NCBI RefSeq assembly: GCF_039543385.1
Contig: NZ_BAABJQ010000016.1
Location: 151,248 to 215,247, forward strand
Length of the DNA stretch: 64,000 bases
From: Rugosimonospora acidiphila
GTDB taxonomy: Bacteria > Actinomycetota > Actinomycetes > Mycobacteriales > Micromonosporaceae
Direction: 5' to 3'
Shown: positions 55,190 to 64,000 of the stretch, piece by piece
Layout: every line of letters begins with the position of its first letter
Position numbering within the stretch: the stretch's first letter is position 1
Position numbers and translations under genes: made by a program
Notes under the pieces: model-generated
The model's input: the letters and a program-made list of their open reading frames with translations, nothing else
The model's database searches: none
What the model was told of the DNA's origin: nothing

Positions 55190-56170
55190 TTGACCCCGAC
55201 CGACCAGCCCATCGTCGTCAGGGATCTCTGCAAGAGATATGGCGACCGCAACGTAGTCGACCACCTCGACCTCACGATCGAGCCGGGCGAGGTGTTCGGG
55301 TTCCTCGGCCCGAACGGGGCCGGCAAGACCACGACGATCGACATCCTGACCGGTCGCCGTCCCCGAACATCCGGCGACGTCGAGGTCCTCGGACATGACC
55401 CGTGGCGCGACGCCGCGGCGTGGCGGGCCCGGATCGGCGTCGTCCCGCAGAGGACGGGCGAATATCCGGTGCTGACGGTCCGGGAGGTCGTCTCGATGTT
55501 CGCGGCGCTCTACCCGCGGCCGTTGCCGGTCGACGAGGTGATCGATATGGTCGGACTCACCAAGAAGGCCAAGGACCTCGCCGCGAACCTGTCCGGCGGT
55601 CAGAAACGCAGGCTCGACGTCGCTGTGGGGGTGGTGGGCAATCCGGAGCTGATATTCCTCGACGAGCCCACGACCGGCTTGGACCCCGTCGCGCGCCGGG
55701 AGGCCTGGGACCTGGTGCGGTTCTTCGCCGACCGGGGCACCACCACCCTGCTGACGACGCACTATCTCGATGAGGTCGAGGCGCTGTCTCAGCGGGCAGG
55801 GATCATCGTCGGGGGATCGCTGGTCGAGATCGGCACCATGAGTGAGCTTGCGAGCCGCGAGCACGTCGTTACCACGATCAGCTGCTCGATCCCGGAGACG
55901 TTGCGGGACGTGACGCTGCCTGCGCAGTTAGACCCCCATCAGTTGTCGATCGACGATGCGCGGATCACCAAGGGGCAGCTGCGGATCGAGACCCACGACC
56001 CATGCCAGGTCACCTACGAGTTGCTGAGCTGGGCGCGGCAGTATGGGGCTCGCGAGCTGCCGGACTTCCGCGTTGTGCAGCCCTCGCTCGAGGAGGTCTA
56101 TCTGCGCCTCGTGCACGGAGCAGACACACGCGCAAAGGAAATGGCGCCGACGGATGAGGTAGTCCAGTGA
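55190..56170 (+). CDS. DrrA-like ABC exporter ATPase
   Basis: 326 residues from TTG 55190, with AGAGGAG 6 nt upstream. Walker A GPNGAGKTTTI, signature LSGGQKRRLDVAVGV, Walker B LIFLDEPTTGLDP and THYLDEVEAL. The C-terminal tail of about 90 residues is typical of DrrA-type drug exporters. Paired with an ABC-2 permease. Likely self-protection or secondary export. Confidence 0.93.
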   Translation: MTPTDQPIVVRDLCKRYGDRNVVDHLDLTIEPGEVFGFLGPNGAGKTTTIDILTGRRPRTSGDVEVLGHDPWRDAAAWRARIGVVPQRTGEYPVLTVREVVSMFAALYPRPLPVDEVIDMVGLTKKAKDLAANLSGGQKRRLDVAVGVVGNPELIFLDEPTTGLDPVARREAWDLVRFFADRGTTTLLTTHYLDEVEALSQRAGIIVGGSLVEIGTMSELASREHVVTTISCSIPETLRDVTLPAQLDPHQLSIDDARITKGQLRIETHDPCQVTYELLSWARQYGARELPDFRVVQPSLEEVYLRLVHGADTRAKEMAPTDEVVQ

Positions 56171-57045
56171 GCGGGATGCAGGATGTCAGGACGACCGGCA
56201 TTCCGGTCATGGACCCGAGTGCTGTCGAGCCTCGACGGCCGGGCAGTCCGCTGTGGCGTGCCACGGTCGCACTGACCAAGGCCGAGCTGCGCAACTTCTT
56301 CCGCAACAAGATGCAGCTCACTTTCGTCTTACTGTTCCCGATCCTGCTCTTGGTCGTGTTCGCCTCGCTCTTCAGCGGCAGCGTGAAGGTGGGGGACGAA
56401 ACGGTCCCGTTGAAGCAGTTGATGATGGCGGGCATCATCGCAGCCGGCGTCATGAGTACCGGCTTTCAGGGCGTTGCGATCGATATCGTGCTGGAGCGGG
56501 ACAAGGGGATGATCCGCCGGCTCGCGACCGCGCCGATGCCGCGGGCGGCGTACTTCATCGCGAAGATCGTGCGCGTGTTGGTGACCACCTTCGTCGAGGT
56601 GGCGATCCTGCTGTCGATCTCCGTGTTCGCCTATCACCTGCCCCTGCCAGGCACGGGGGCACGCTGGCTGACCTTCGGCTGGGTGATCCTGCTCGGCACT
56701 TTCGCATGCACCTTGATGGGCATGGCATGGGCCGGGGTAATCCCCTCGGGTCCCGCGGCGACCCCGATGACCACACCGATCTTCCTGGTGCTGCAGTTCA
56801 TCTCGGGCGTGTTCATCACGCTGTCGGACACGCCGAAGTGGATGTTGTTCGTGGGCGAGTTGTTCCCGCTCAAGTGGATGGCGCAGGGACTGCGGTCGGT
56901 CTTCCTGCCCGACGTCATGAAGTACGGCGAGCCACGGCACAGCTGGGAGCTGGCGACGGGAGCGATCGTGATGGGAGCCTGGGTGGTCTTCGGGACCTTC
57001 GTCACCTGGCGGACCTTCAAGTGGCGCGGGCCGAAGGTGATCTGA
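56167..57045 (+). CDS. ABC-2 type permease (DrrB-like)
   Basis: 292 residues. GTG 56167 overlaps the ATPase stop as GTGA. About six membrane helices after a 40-residue cytoplasmic start, with the ABC-2 pattern ERDKGMIRRLATAPMPRAAYF between helices and FISGVFITLSDTPKW before helix 6. Confidence 0.92.
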   Translation: MSGMQDVRTTGIPVMDPSAVEPRRPGSPLWRATVALTKAELRNFFRNKMQLTFVLLFPILLLVVFASLFSGSVKVGDETVPLKQLMMAGIIAAGVMSTGFQGVAIDIVLERDKGMIRRLATAPMPRAAYFIAKIVRVLVTTFVEVAILLSISVFAYHLPLPGTGARWLTFGWVILLGTFACTLMGMAWAGVIPSGPAATPMTTPIFLVLQFISGVFITLSDTPKWMLFVGELFPLKWMAQGLRSVFLPDVMKYGEPRHSWELATGAIVMGAWVVFGTFVTWRTFKWRGPKVI

Positions 57046-57049
57046 CCTG

Positions 57050-57796
57050 ATGCCCGTCCGCCGTCACTACCTGCCTGGCACTGCCTGCTGGTTGGCATAC
57101 GGAGCGAAAGATCCCGTTGCCGCAGCTGCGTTCTATCAGGACCTGTTCGGTTGGCAGCTAATCACCGAGCCCGGCGGCTTCGGGCATCAGGCGACGATCG
57201 GCGACCATCCGGCGGCGAGTTTCGCCCCGACTCCTGGGCAGCCGGCCTGGTTGGTCTGCCTCGCGGGTGACTGCGCTGCGCCACCGCCAGGCTGGCGGAA
57301 GAGGTTCGGACCGGTGCCGCTCGCCGACATCGGACGGCTGTTGATCGCGGCGGACGACTACGGTGCGAGCGTCGGCATCTTCGCCGGGGCCCAGGGCGAC
57401 GGGATCGTGGTGGCACACGAGCCGGGCGCGTCGTACGGCGCGTGGCGGCTCGGACCGGCCGCCACGGCGAGTGTGGACTCCGCCGTCGCCGGGTGCGGCG
57501 GCGTCGTCACCGACCGCGCCGAGACGGCCGGCGTCGTCCGGTTAGGGCTGGGATCAGACGAGGCGTTGTGGGCGGTCGAGGATGGCGGCCCGCCACGATG
57601 GCTGCCTGCGTTCGGTGCGGAACGACTCGCGGACGCACTGGCGCAGGTGTCGGCGACGGGCGGCACGATCATCAAGAGGTACGACAACGCGGCCGAAGTG
57701 AGCGACCCGCTGGGTGGGCATTTCGTCCTCGTGCAGGCTGACGTCAGTAGGCCGACGCAAGGCCCAGTGCAGCCGCCAACTGTGTGCGTGAGCTGA
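57050..57796 (+). CDS. VOC-superfamily (glyoxalase/bleomycin-resistance fold) protein
   Basis: 248 residues with two VOC halves (CWLAYGAKDPVAAAAFYQDL with FGW, and a second half ending DPLGGHFVLVQ). Such proteins bind or modify small molecules, including drug sequestration. ATG 57050 follows the permease stop by 4 nt, so it joins the exporter operon. The 3' end overlaps the convergent LuxR gene by 53 bp. Confidence 0.85.
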   Translation: MPVRRHYLPGTACWLAYGAKDPVAAAAFYQDLFGWQLITEPGGFGHQATIGDHPAASFAPTPGQPAWLVCLAGDCAAPPPGWRKRFGPVPLADIGRLLIAADDYGASVGIFAGAQGDGIVVAHEPGASYGAWRLGPAATASVDSAVAGCGGVVTDRAETAGVVRLGLGSDEALWAVEDGGPPRWLPAFGAERLADALAQVSATGGTIIKRYDNAAEVSDPLGGHFVLVQADVSRPTQGPVQPPTVCVS

Positions 57797-60365
57797 TGCC
57801 GAGCTTCTTGTAGATACGGCCCAGGTGCGTGTCGACGGTCCGCTTCGACAGGAACAGCTGCGCGGCAACGTGTGCGTTACTGTGGCCTTCCAGCACCAGG
57901 TCAACCACGCGTTGCTCTGCGCGCGACAGCCGCACGGCGGAAGATCCTGCCTCGTACTCGACAGTCTCGGCCGTGCACGAGGCACGGGTGTTTTCGACCT
58001 CAGTGAGCGCCCACTGCTCAGCGTCGGCATCGCCGTGCTTCGCATAGCTGGCGACAAGTTCGGTCAGCACCATGTGACGGACGCGCTCCAGACCCGATCG
58101 CGCCAACTGTTCTTCGGCCGCTCGCAAGTAGCGAATCCGCTCCACTCCGCTGGCGGAGGCCGCGCGTGCGTGCAGCGCCTGGCCGATGATGCCTGGAGCC
58201 CCCCACGCGCGGGCACTCGCGAGGAAACCCTCGGCCACGAGGCGTGCTGCGTCCTCCCGTTCTGACTGCGCGAGCACCCGGACCATGGACGGATGCCACA
58301 TAAGTGCGGACGGACCAGCGATGCCGGCGGCTTGGAGATAGCGTGGGCACGAGAGCAGATGGCCCAGTGCGCCTGCAGCGTCTCCGCGAGCTTCAGCCAA
58401 TCGTCCGAGCGCGTGGGCGACGGTTGCCGAGAGCAGAGGGTGCGCGTCGGCGCGGGGGCGCAGGCCGTCCAGGGTGGCGATCGCACGATCGATCTGACCG
58501 ACCTGGATGCACGCCTCTGCATACACTGCGCCCGCGAACTCTGCGAAGGCGTCGGCATGGACGGCTTCGAAGAGCTTGCGCGCGGCCTCGGCGTCGGCCA
58601 GCGCGGCGTGGGGTTGTCCGATCCGTTCGGCCGCCAGGGCGCGTACCAACATGTTGACGGCCTCTTCGACGGGCCGGTGGTCGGCGCGAGCCGCGGTAGC
58701 TCCCTCGGTCGCCCAGAACTGTGCGACGGAGAGCTCCTCGGTCCACGTGGCCGCGAGGGCAACCAGCCCGATCAGCATGGGGTCACGTTCAGCGAGGGAT
58801 GTGGGATCCGGGACCACTCGCTGGAGCAGGTGGCGGCAGCGATCGCGGTGGTGACTGCTTGCGGCAAGCAGGAGTGCCCGCGCGGTGAGCACAGCGGGGT
58901 CGCTCCGTGCCGCGAGGGCCAGCCGACGCCACGGGGAAGCGTGACGGAGCAGGTGCGCCTGTGCGACCAGGTTGGGCGGTGTCGTCGGGGCGCTCGCATC
59001 CAGCTCGTCGGCCAGCCCTTTCAGCACTGTGCTGACCGGCGTGAAGCTCGCGGCCAGCAGTAGGTGGCTGAGGGAGGCGAGCTCCCGCCCCATCACCTCG
59101 TTGGACACTCCCGCGCGTGACAGGGCCAGCGTCGACTGGGTGCAGGCGCGGACGTCGGACCGCAGGTGTACGTGATGCAGATCGAGAAGGAGCCTATGGG
59201 AGGTCGGGGCGTCATGGCACTGGCTGAGGGCATGGCGCAGCGTGCCCTGGGCGGTGTCCCAATCCCCCGTCAGCGCGGCCTCGTGGGCGGCGCGACTCAG
59301 CAGCACCAGATCGTCTTCGCACAGCTTCTGATTCGAATGCATGAGATGGGAGGCGCCGGTCCGAGCAGACATGCCGCCCTTGTGGGCGAGGTCCGCAGCG
59401 CGCCGGTGCATGTCGATGGTCCGCTGGGGGTTTAATCGAGCGTAGTGATGCTGGCGATGCTCCTTGACGGGCTGCAACGGGTCACCAGTCAATAGCCCGA
59501 AGTCCACGAGGACCTGTTGGGCATCGTGCGCTACGCCCACCCGCAGGTCGCACAAGGCTGCTGCGCCGATCAGGTCGGCGTCCCGGCCCAGGATGAGGAT
59601 CGCCCGGTACAGGTTGGCTGCGTTCGGGTGGGACTTCTCCACCCATTGCAGGCGGGTGTGCCAGGTGGCCAAGGCACAGCACTCATGAACGGTTTCCGGG
59701 GATTCGTCCGCGGAGAGTAGCCGGGTGGCGAGTTCAAGTCCGGCCATCACTGCGACCTGCGGGTTGCCGCGTGTCGTACGCCGCACGATGTCGACCGTAC
59801 CGGGCGCCAGGTCGCGCCCCACTGCCCTGGCCAGTGCCTCTGCCTCCTCGTCGGCGCTCAGTGGTGCGAGGGTGTGCACGCGCGTGTACGGGAGTCGCGT
59901 CAACTCCGCCATCAGGGCGGGAGTGCGGTGGTCCTGTTCATCCACCGTGACGAACATCCTGATCGAGCGACCGTCGAGGCGTCGGGCCAGGTAGCTCAAT
60001 TCATTGAGAGACGATTGGTCGGCATAGTTGATGTCGTCGATGATGATTGCGACCGGCGTGGCGCCATCGTCACGCGGGGCGGTGAGGTGGAGAACATCCG
60101 CGCTGAACGCATGGCCTGTCGTCAATCCCCCGATGTCGGAATCATCCAACAATTGGAGCACGACGCCACTCTCGACGTCTGACTCATCCGCGTGGCATCG
60201 GGCGTGCATTACAGCGACCCCCTGGGTGGCGCACCTGGCCGCGAGCGCGGATAGCACAGTGCTGCGGCCCGAACCACGGGTGCCGCGCACAATGGCGAGC
60301 AGTGGCCAGCCCTCCGCTAGGCGGTCGGCGAGGTCGTGAGCAGTGATAATGACGTTGCTCGTCAC
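57744..60365 (-). CDS. Large LuxR-type (LAL) transcriptional regulator
   Basis: 873 residues from GTG 60365 (GGAGGGGG upstream). An N-terminal AAA/STAND-like ATPase: Walker A position GTRGSGRST (Lys replaced by Arg) and Walker B VAIIIDDIN. A long helical TPR-like middle, then a C-terminal LuxR HTH (LSRAEQRVVDLVLEGHSNAH, LFLSKRTVDTHLGRIYKKLG). Likely pathway-specific regulator of the RiPP cluster by position. Whether it binds ATP without the Lys is unclear. Confidence 0.92.
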   Translation of the reverse strand: MTSNVIITAHDLADRLAEGWPLLAIVRGTRGSGRSTVLSALAARCATQGVAVMHARCHADESDVESGVVLQLLDDSDIGGLTTGHAFSADVLHLTAPRDDGATPVAIIIDDINYADQSSLNELSYLARRLDGRSIRMFVTVDEQDHRTPALMAELTRLPYTRVHTLAPLSADEEAEALARAVGRDLAPGTVDIVRRTTRGNPQVAVMAGLELATRLLSADESPETVHECCALATWHTRLQWVEKSHPNAANLYRAILILGRDADLIGAAALCDLRVGVAHDAQQVLVDFGLLTGDPLQPVKEHRQHHYARLNPQRTIDMHRRAADLAHKGGMSARTGASHLMHSNQKLCEDDLVLLSRAAHEAALTGDWDTAQGTLRHALSQCHDAPTSHRLLLDLHHVHLRSDVRACTQSTLALSRAGVSNEVMGRELASLSHLLLAASFTPVSTVLKGLADELDASAPTTPPNLVAQAHLLRHASPWRRLALAARSDPAVLTARALLLAASSHHRDRCRHLLQRVVPDPTSLAERDPMLIGLVALAATWTEELSVAQFWATEGATAARADHRPVEEAVNMLVRALAAERIGQPHAALADAEAARKLFEAVHADAFAEFAGAVYAEACIQVGQIDRAIATLDGLRPRADAHPLLSATVAHALGRLAEARGDAAGALGHLLSCPRYLQAAGIAGPSALMWHPSMVRVLAQSEREDAARLVAEGFLASARAWGAPGIIGQALHARAASASGVERIRYLRAAEEQLARSGLERVRHMVLTELVASYAKHGDADAEQWALTEVENTRASCTAETVEYEAGSSAVRLSRAEQRVVDLVLEGHSNAHVAAQLFLSKRTVDTHLGRIYKKLGISSRTQLAAALGLASAY

Positions 60366-60657
60366 GGCTTTCCCCCTCCCGCCCCCCAAACCTGAGCGAC
60401 GGTTCCCCGAAGAGGTTGCAGGCGACCAGATCGGAAGCCCCAGCTGTCTGGGGACATCAAACACCAAATGGGAGCAGTGGTCCAGACCCGTTTAGAGCAA
60501 TTCTCAATACCTTCTGGCGATGCCTTCAGCGCGATGGCTGGTTTCTGTTGGTAGGTCCACATCTCGGTCATGAGACCGTCGACGAGGCGGATTAGCCAGA
60601 TGAGGTGGCTTTGCGAGTCGGCGCTCTGTTGAGGCCGCTGGCCGGGTATCCCCGTAT

Positions 60658-61520
60658 ATGCGCACGGTGAAGACCGCCTCGGGTGCCCGTGCGGTGCGGA
60701 TCGTGCACTCGACGCGGCGTGGGTCGCGCGACATCGAGCACATCGGCTCGGCACACGACGATGGCGAGCTGGAGCTGCTGAAGACGGTCGCGCGGCAGTG
60801 TCTGGCAGCCGGGCAAGGCGAGTTGGACTTGGGGCTGGGATCTGCCGTACCGGCCGAACGTAGCGGTGATGCGTTGCCCATCACGTCCTCGCGGATGAGC
60901 TACCCGTGGGACGCCCTGATCCGCGCGTACCAGGTGCTGGGCTTCGAGCGGGCCGCCGGTGGGGACGAGGTGTTCCGGGACCTCGTGCTGGCACGCATCA
61001 TCGAGCCGACCAGCAAGCTGGACTCGTTGCGGGTACTGGAGGAGATCGGGGTCGACCCGCCGGCGTACGCGACGTCGAAGCGTCGCTTGCCAGTGTTCGC
61101 GCCGGACTCCTGGCGGCGCAAACTGGCCGCTGCGTGCACGGCGCACGCGCGACTGGGACCGGCCAGCCTGGTCCTGTATGACGTATCGACTTCGAAGGCA
61201 ACACCGCCGAGACGTCCACGATGCTGCCGCGATCGAGGCGGCCGGGTTGTCGTTCAGCCTCGGCGCCCGCATCCGCGAGGTGCCCCGACCGGGCCCGGCG
61301 CACCCTGCACGGCATCGATGAGCAGGTCGCCAAGGCCGAGAAGGCCGTCGCCGGCAAGACCGCGGTCAAACACAACCGGTTCGTGCACCGCCCGCCGCTA
61401 CCGCACAATCCAGATCCAGGCCGGCGCCCACACCATCACCGCCGCCGACCCGCTACCCGACGACCTGCGCCACGCCCTCGACCTCATCCACACCACCGTG
61501 CGCACTGAATGGGCCAACTC
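60658..61520 (+). pseudogene. IS1634-type transposase pseudogene
   Basis: The first about 180 codons are intact (MRTVKTASGARAVRIVHSTR, LVLARIIEPTSKLDSLRVLE, GPASLVLYDVST). A frameshift and deletions then leave scraps in other frames: LHGIDEQVAKAEKAVAGKTA near 61310 and YRTIQIQAGAHTITAADPLP near 61400. The catalytic core is deleted. Confidence 0.75.
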
Positions 61521-62076
61521 GGGTTACCGTCCCAAATCAAGGTGTTCAGGAACCTGCTGGGCATTCCGGCATGTCAGGACCCGATTCAGTGCTCCACGCA
61601 ATGCTCTGACCTCGTGCTCGCTCACTTCGAGCGCGAAACGATCGGCTAATCGTCGCCTACCCGTCTACGTTTATCCCCCTCGGATGACCTTGCCAACACC
61701 TGACTACGGCAGTGGGCCCTTTCTACGTACGAGCCACCCCCACGCCTCGACCAGCTTCAGGCCGGCATCCCCCGCCCTGGCCGGCCCAAGGTGTGAGTCC
61801 CCGAGTCCGAACTCGCATTCCCCGAGGTCCGCTGCCCACCTAATCAGCACTCGTCGCACTCTTTCGGGGTTAGTCAAGGCAGTCCCTCGGCGGCATCGCG
61901 TACAGCCGTGCTCGGATATGTGGCCAGCGACGTCGACACGATTTCTCACATCACCCGGTCGCCACGCCGGCCGCCAAACCCCGGCCCGACCAGCACGCAA
62001 CGCGTACAGAATCGGCGCACGGCGCCAGAATCAGTACGACCGCCGCTGTCGCGTTGGTGACGCCGGGATAGGCATT
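61521..62076. other. Right-end filler of the island without a supported gene
   Basis: Only short open frames lacking start signals; no recognisable domain. Probably decayed mobile DNA continuing from the IS1634 remnant. Confidence 0.45.
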
Positions 62077-62110
62077 TGTTGAGGATCTATGACGTCCCCC
62101 GCCGGGGGCA
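62077..62110 (-). repeat. Candidate right-end att site: inverted copy of the tRNA 3' end and flank
   Basis: Read on the minus strand, GGGGGACGTCATAGATCCTCAAC matches GGGGGCACGCCACAGATCCTCAAC after the tRNA at 30588-30611, with one indel and two changes. On the plus strand the adjoining CCGGGGGCACGC also matches the tRNA end, giving two copies head to head. The 11-base AGATCCTCAAC lies outside the tRNA, so the match is not only tRNA GC-richness. Confidence 0.45.
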
Positions 62111-62384
62111 CGCACGCGCAGAACTGCCGAAGCTCGGGTGCGATCGGTCGACGACGGCGCGACACCGGCCCGACCAGGCCCGTGTTCACCCCGCAGGTAA
62201 GGCTTCGACGTCAGCTCGCCGCGCCGGATCAGCCGCATTTCGGACGGCCGGCTCCGGAAAACGCGGTCGCGCCCGGCCCGGCCAACCCCTCAATGAACCC
62301 CTAAGTGGGTCGCACCGCCGGTACAAAGGGGGGTAACTCTCTTAAAATCTCCCCATCCCCCGGGACCACCAAGGAGTTGAACGC

Positions 62385-63116
62385 GTGGGAATGCCCGTCA
62401 CCGCCGCGCTGTCCGTGGCGAGCCTCAACCTCCATTGCGGCCGGGACCGGCACGGCGATCCGTTCCCGGTCGCGGAGGCCATCGGCACCCTCGACGCCGA
62501 CGTCGTACTGGTGCAGGAGAGCTGGCGGCCGGCCGGGGCGGACAGCCTGGTGCGCAAGGCCGCCGAGTGGGGCTACGGCGAGCCGCTGGAGCTGGAGTTC
62601 CTGGCCGACACCACGCTGCGCGCGCTCGACGTGGTCGACGACCAGGGCGTCGACGAGCGGGGCGGGTGGGGCCTGGCCGTGCTGAGCCGGCTGCCCTGGC
62701 GCCGGTACGAGCACGTCTGGCTGGGCCAGGCGGCCAGCGACGTGGGGCCGCGCGGCGCCCTGGTCGTCGAGGTCGAGCTGCCTGGCGGAGTGCCGCTCCG
62801 GGTGGTCAACGCCCACCTCACCCACCGGGTGGTGCACGGTCCGGGTCAGCTGCGCCGCCTGGTCACCGCGCTCTGCGAGGACGACCAGCCCACGATCATC
62901 GGCGGCGACCTCAACATGTGCCGGCCCACCGTCTGGCTCTGCCGGCCGTACCGGACCGCGGTGCGCGGGCGCACCTGGCCGGCGCACTCCCCGGTGGCCC
63001 AGATCGACCACCTCCTGGTCAGTTCGGGCATCACGGTGACCAGCCAGCGGGTGGGCCCGCCGGTCGGCTCGGATCACCGGCCGATTCAGGTCTCGCTGCG
63101 GGTGGACGAGGCGTAG
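62385..63116 (+). CDS. Endonuclease/exonuclease/phosphatase-family protein
   Basis: 243 residues from GTG 62385 (AAGGAG 9 nt upstream). Metal/active-site blocks of the DNase I-like fold: SLNLHC, VLVQES, NAHLTH, IIGGDLN and SDHRPI. The substrate could be DNA or a phosphodiester lipid. Composition again matches the left flank, so this is chromosome outside the island. Confidence 0.88.
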   Translation: MGMPVTAALSVASLNLHCGRDRHGDPFPVAEAIGTLDADVVLVQESWRPAGADSLVRKAAEWGYGEPLELEFLADTTLRALDVVDDQGVDERGGWGLAVLSRLPWRRYEHVWLGQAASDVGPRGALVVEVELPGGVPLRVVNAHLTHRVVHGPGQLRRLVTALCEDDQPTIIGGDLNMCRPTVWLCRPYRTAVRGRTWPAHSPVAQIDHLLVSSGITVTSQRVGPPVGSDHRPIQVSLRVDEA

Positions 63117-63187
63117 GCGCCCGAGCGGGCGCCGTCCGGCCACTGTGGACCTCCGGCCCCACGCCCCCGGCCCGACGTCCTCGGCCG

Positions 63188-64000
63188 TCACGCGTGGGTC
63201 AGCAGGCGCAGCGGGCGGCGCAGCGACTCGGCCACCTCGGTGAGCACCCGGGCGCCGAGGTCGCCGTCGACGACGCGGTGGTCAAAGGTGAGCGCGAGGT
63301 GGACCACGTCGCGCGGCACCACCTCGCCCCGGTACATCCACGGCATCGTACGCACCGTGCCCAGGGCCAGGATCGCGGTCTCGCCGGGGAGGATCAGTGG
63401 CGTACCGCTGTCCACGCCGAGGGTGCCGAGGTTTGTCAGGGTGATGCTGCCGGGCGCGAGGTCGGCCGGGGTACACGAGCCGTCGCGGGTGGCGGCGACC
63501 GCGGTGCCGATCCGCCCGGCCAGTTCGCGCAGGGTCAGCCCCTCGGCCGCCCGTACGTGCGGCACGAGCAGGCCGCGCTCGGTCGCCACCGCGATGCCCA
63601 GGTCCACCGTGCGGCGACGCAGCAACCGGGGGCCGGAGTCGTCCCAACGGATGTTCATGTCCGGATAGTGACGCAGCGCCTGCGCCAGGGCGTACGCGGT
63701 GATGAGCAGCGGGCTGACCCGCAGGCCGGCGTACGCCGGGTCGGCACGCAGCCGACGCAGCAGGCGCATCGTGCGGGTCGCGTCGACGTCCATGAACTCG
63801 GTGACCTGCGGGATCGTGGAGGCGCTCGCCACCATCGCGGCGGCGGTGGCCCGGCGCACCCGGGACAGCGGAACGGGCTCCTCCGCCGCGGTGGCCGGCC
63901 CGGCGGCGCTTGCCACGGCGGCGCTCGCGACGGCGCTCGGCAGGGCGGCGCTCGGCAGGGCGGCGCTCGCGACGGCGGCGCTCGGCGGGGCGCTGGCCGC
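63188..64000 (-). CDS. 2-oxoacid dehydrogenase E2 acyltransferase (partial, continues past the window)
   Basis: The C-terminal catalytic domain is complete: VPLSRVRRATAAAMVAS start, then LRHYPDMNIRWDD, VDLGIAVATERGLLVPHVR, SITLTNLGTLGVDSGTPLIL, and the active site LTFDHRVVDG. Beyond 63916 the frame stays open through an Ala/Ser/Pro linker of near-repeated 15-nt units to the window edge, so lipoyl and E1/E3-binding domains lie outside. Which oxoacid (branched-chain or pyruvate) is not clear. Confidence 0.92.
   Translation of the reverse strand, partial: AASAPPSAAVASAALPSAALPSAVASAAVASAAGPATAAEEPVPLSRVRRATAAAMVASASTIPQVTEFMDVDATRTMRLLRRLRADPAYAGLRVSPLLITAYALAQALRHYPDMNIRWDDSGPRLLRRRTVDLGIAVATERGLLVPHVRAAEGLTLRELAGRIGTAVAATRDGSCTPADLAPGSITLTNLGTLGVDSGTPLILPGETAILALGTVRTMPWMYRGEVVPRDVVHLALTFDHRVVDGDLGARVLTEVAESLRRPLRLLTHA

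Noticed and set aside
61540..61652. Frame reading PACQDPIQCSTQCS considered as another Cys-rich peptide
   Set aside because: No start codon context, no nearby maturation gene on that strand, and it follows directly from IS1634 debris.
61704..62000. 98-codon minus-strand frame near the right end
   Set aside because: No start signal, no domain, inside decayed mobile DNA.

Overview
The window is high-GC DNA with actinobacterial gene order. Clustered core genes (polA, rpsA, coaE, uvrB and an ANTAR response regulator like mycobacterial PdtaR) are arranged much as in Mycobacterium and the Micromonosporaceae. GTG starts and 4-nt overlapping stop/start pairs are common. I favour a filamentous actinomycete, perhaps Micromonosporaceae; the family assignment is inference. 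A run of 98 N (53496-53593) shows that this is a draft scaffold.

Left flank (1-30.6 kb) is housekeeping: a degenerate GGDEF/EAL protein, a DedA-PAP2 fusion, typA, a beta-lactamase-like hydrolase, a Cys/Met PLP enzyme, a tyrosine phosphatase, a TerC protein behind a probable yybP-ykoY riboswitch, uvrB, coaE, rpsA, a methyltransferase, an HxlR/reductase divergent pair, def-padR, polA, a polar amino-acid ABC operon, a complete liv operon, pdtaR and a tRNA with anticodon CAA.

Accessory island (about 30.6-62.1 kb) starts at the 3' end of that tRNA, which is partly duplicated just downstream. It ends near 62.1 kb at an inverted copy of the tRNA 3' end and its flank. It carries a RiPP gene cluster embedded in insertion-sequence wreckage: fragments of IS5-, IS110-, ISAs1-, IS481-, IS30-, ISAzo13-, IS256- and IS1634-type transposases, an integrase piece, and the 3' end of a group II intron.

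The RiPP system: a 124-residue precursor with a nitrile-hydratase-like (NHLP) leader ends in GG followed by the core DSCCCCPCCCCT. The minus-strand operon encodes a fused E1-like/YcaO cyclodehydratase, a SagB-type dehydrogenase, an HlyD-like protein, a C39-peptidase ABC exporter and a second NHLP-type ABC protein. Together these are the expected tools for making thiazol(in)es, cutting at GG and exporting. Around them lie two cobalamin-binding radical SAM proteins, a P450, a SAM methyltransferase, a Rieske oxygenase and an alpha/beta hydrolase (the last two directly behind the precursor), two similar two-helix small membrane proteins, a DrrAB-like ABC exporter, a VOC protein and a LAL-type LuxR regulator. 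A 31-codon ORF ending in CRSCTDCCCCSSS sits just upstream of one radical SAM gene and may be a second peptide substrate. I infer a heavily tailored polythiazole/thiazoline peptide; the structure cannot be read from sequence.

Right flank (62.4-64 kb): an endonuclease/exonuclease/phosphatase-family protein and the C-terminal part of a 2-oxoacid dehydrogenase E2 acyltransferase running off the window.
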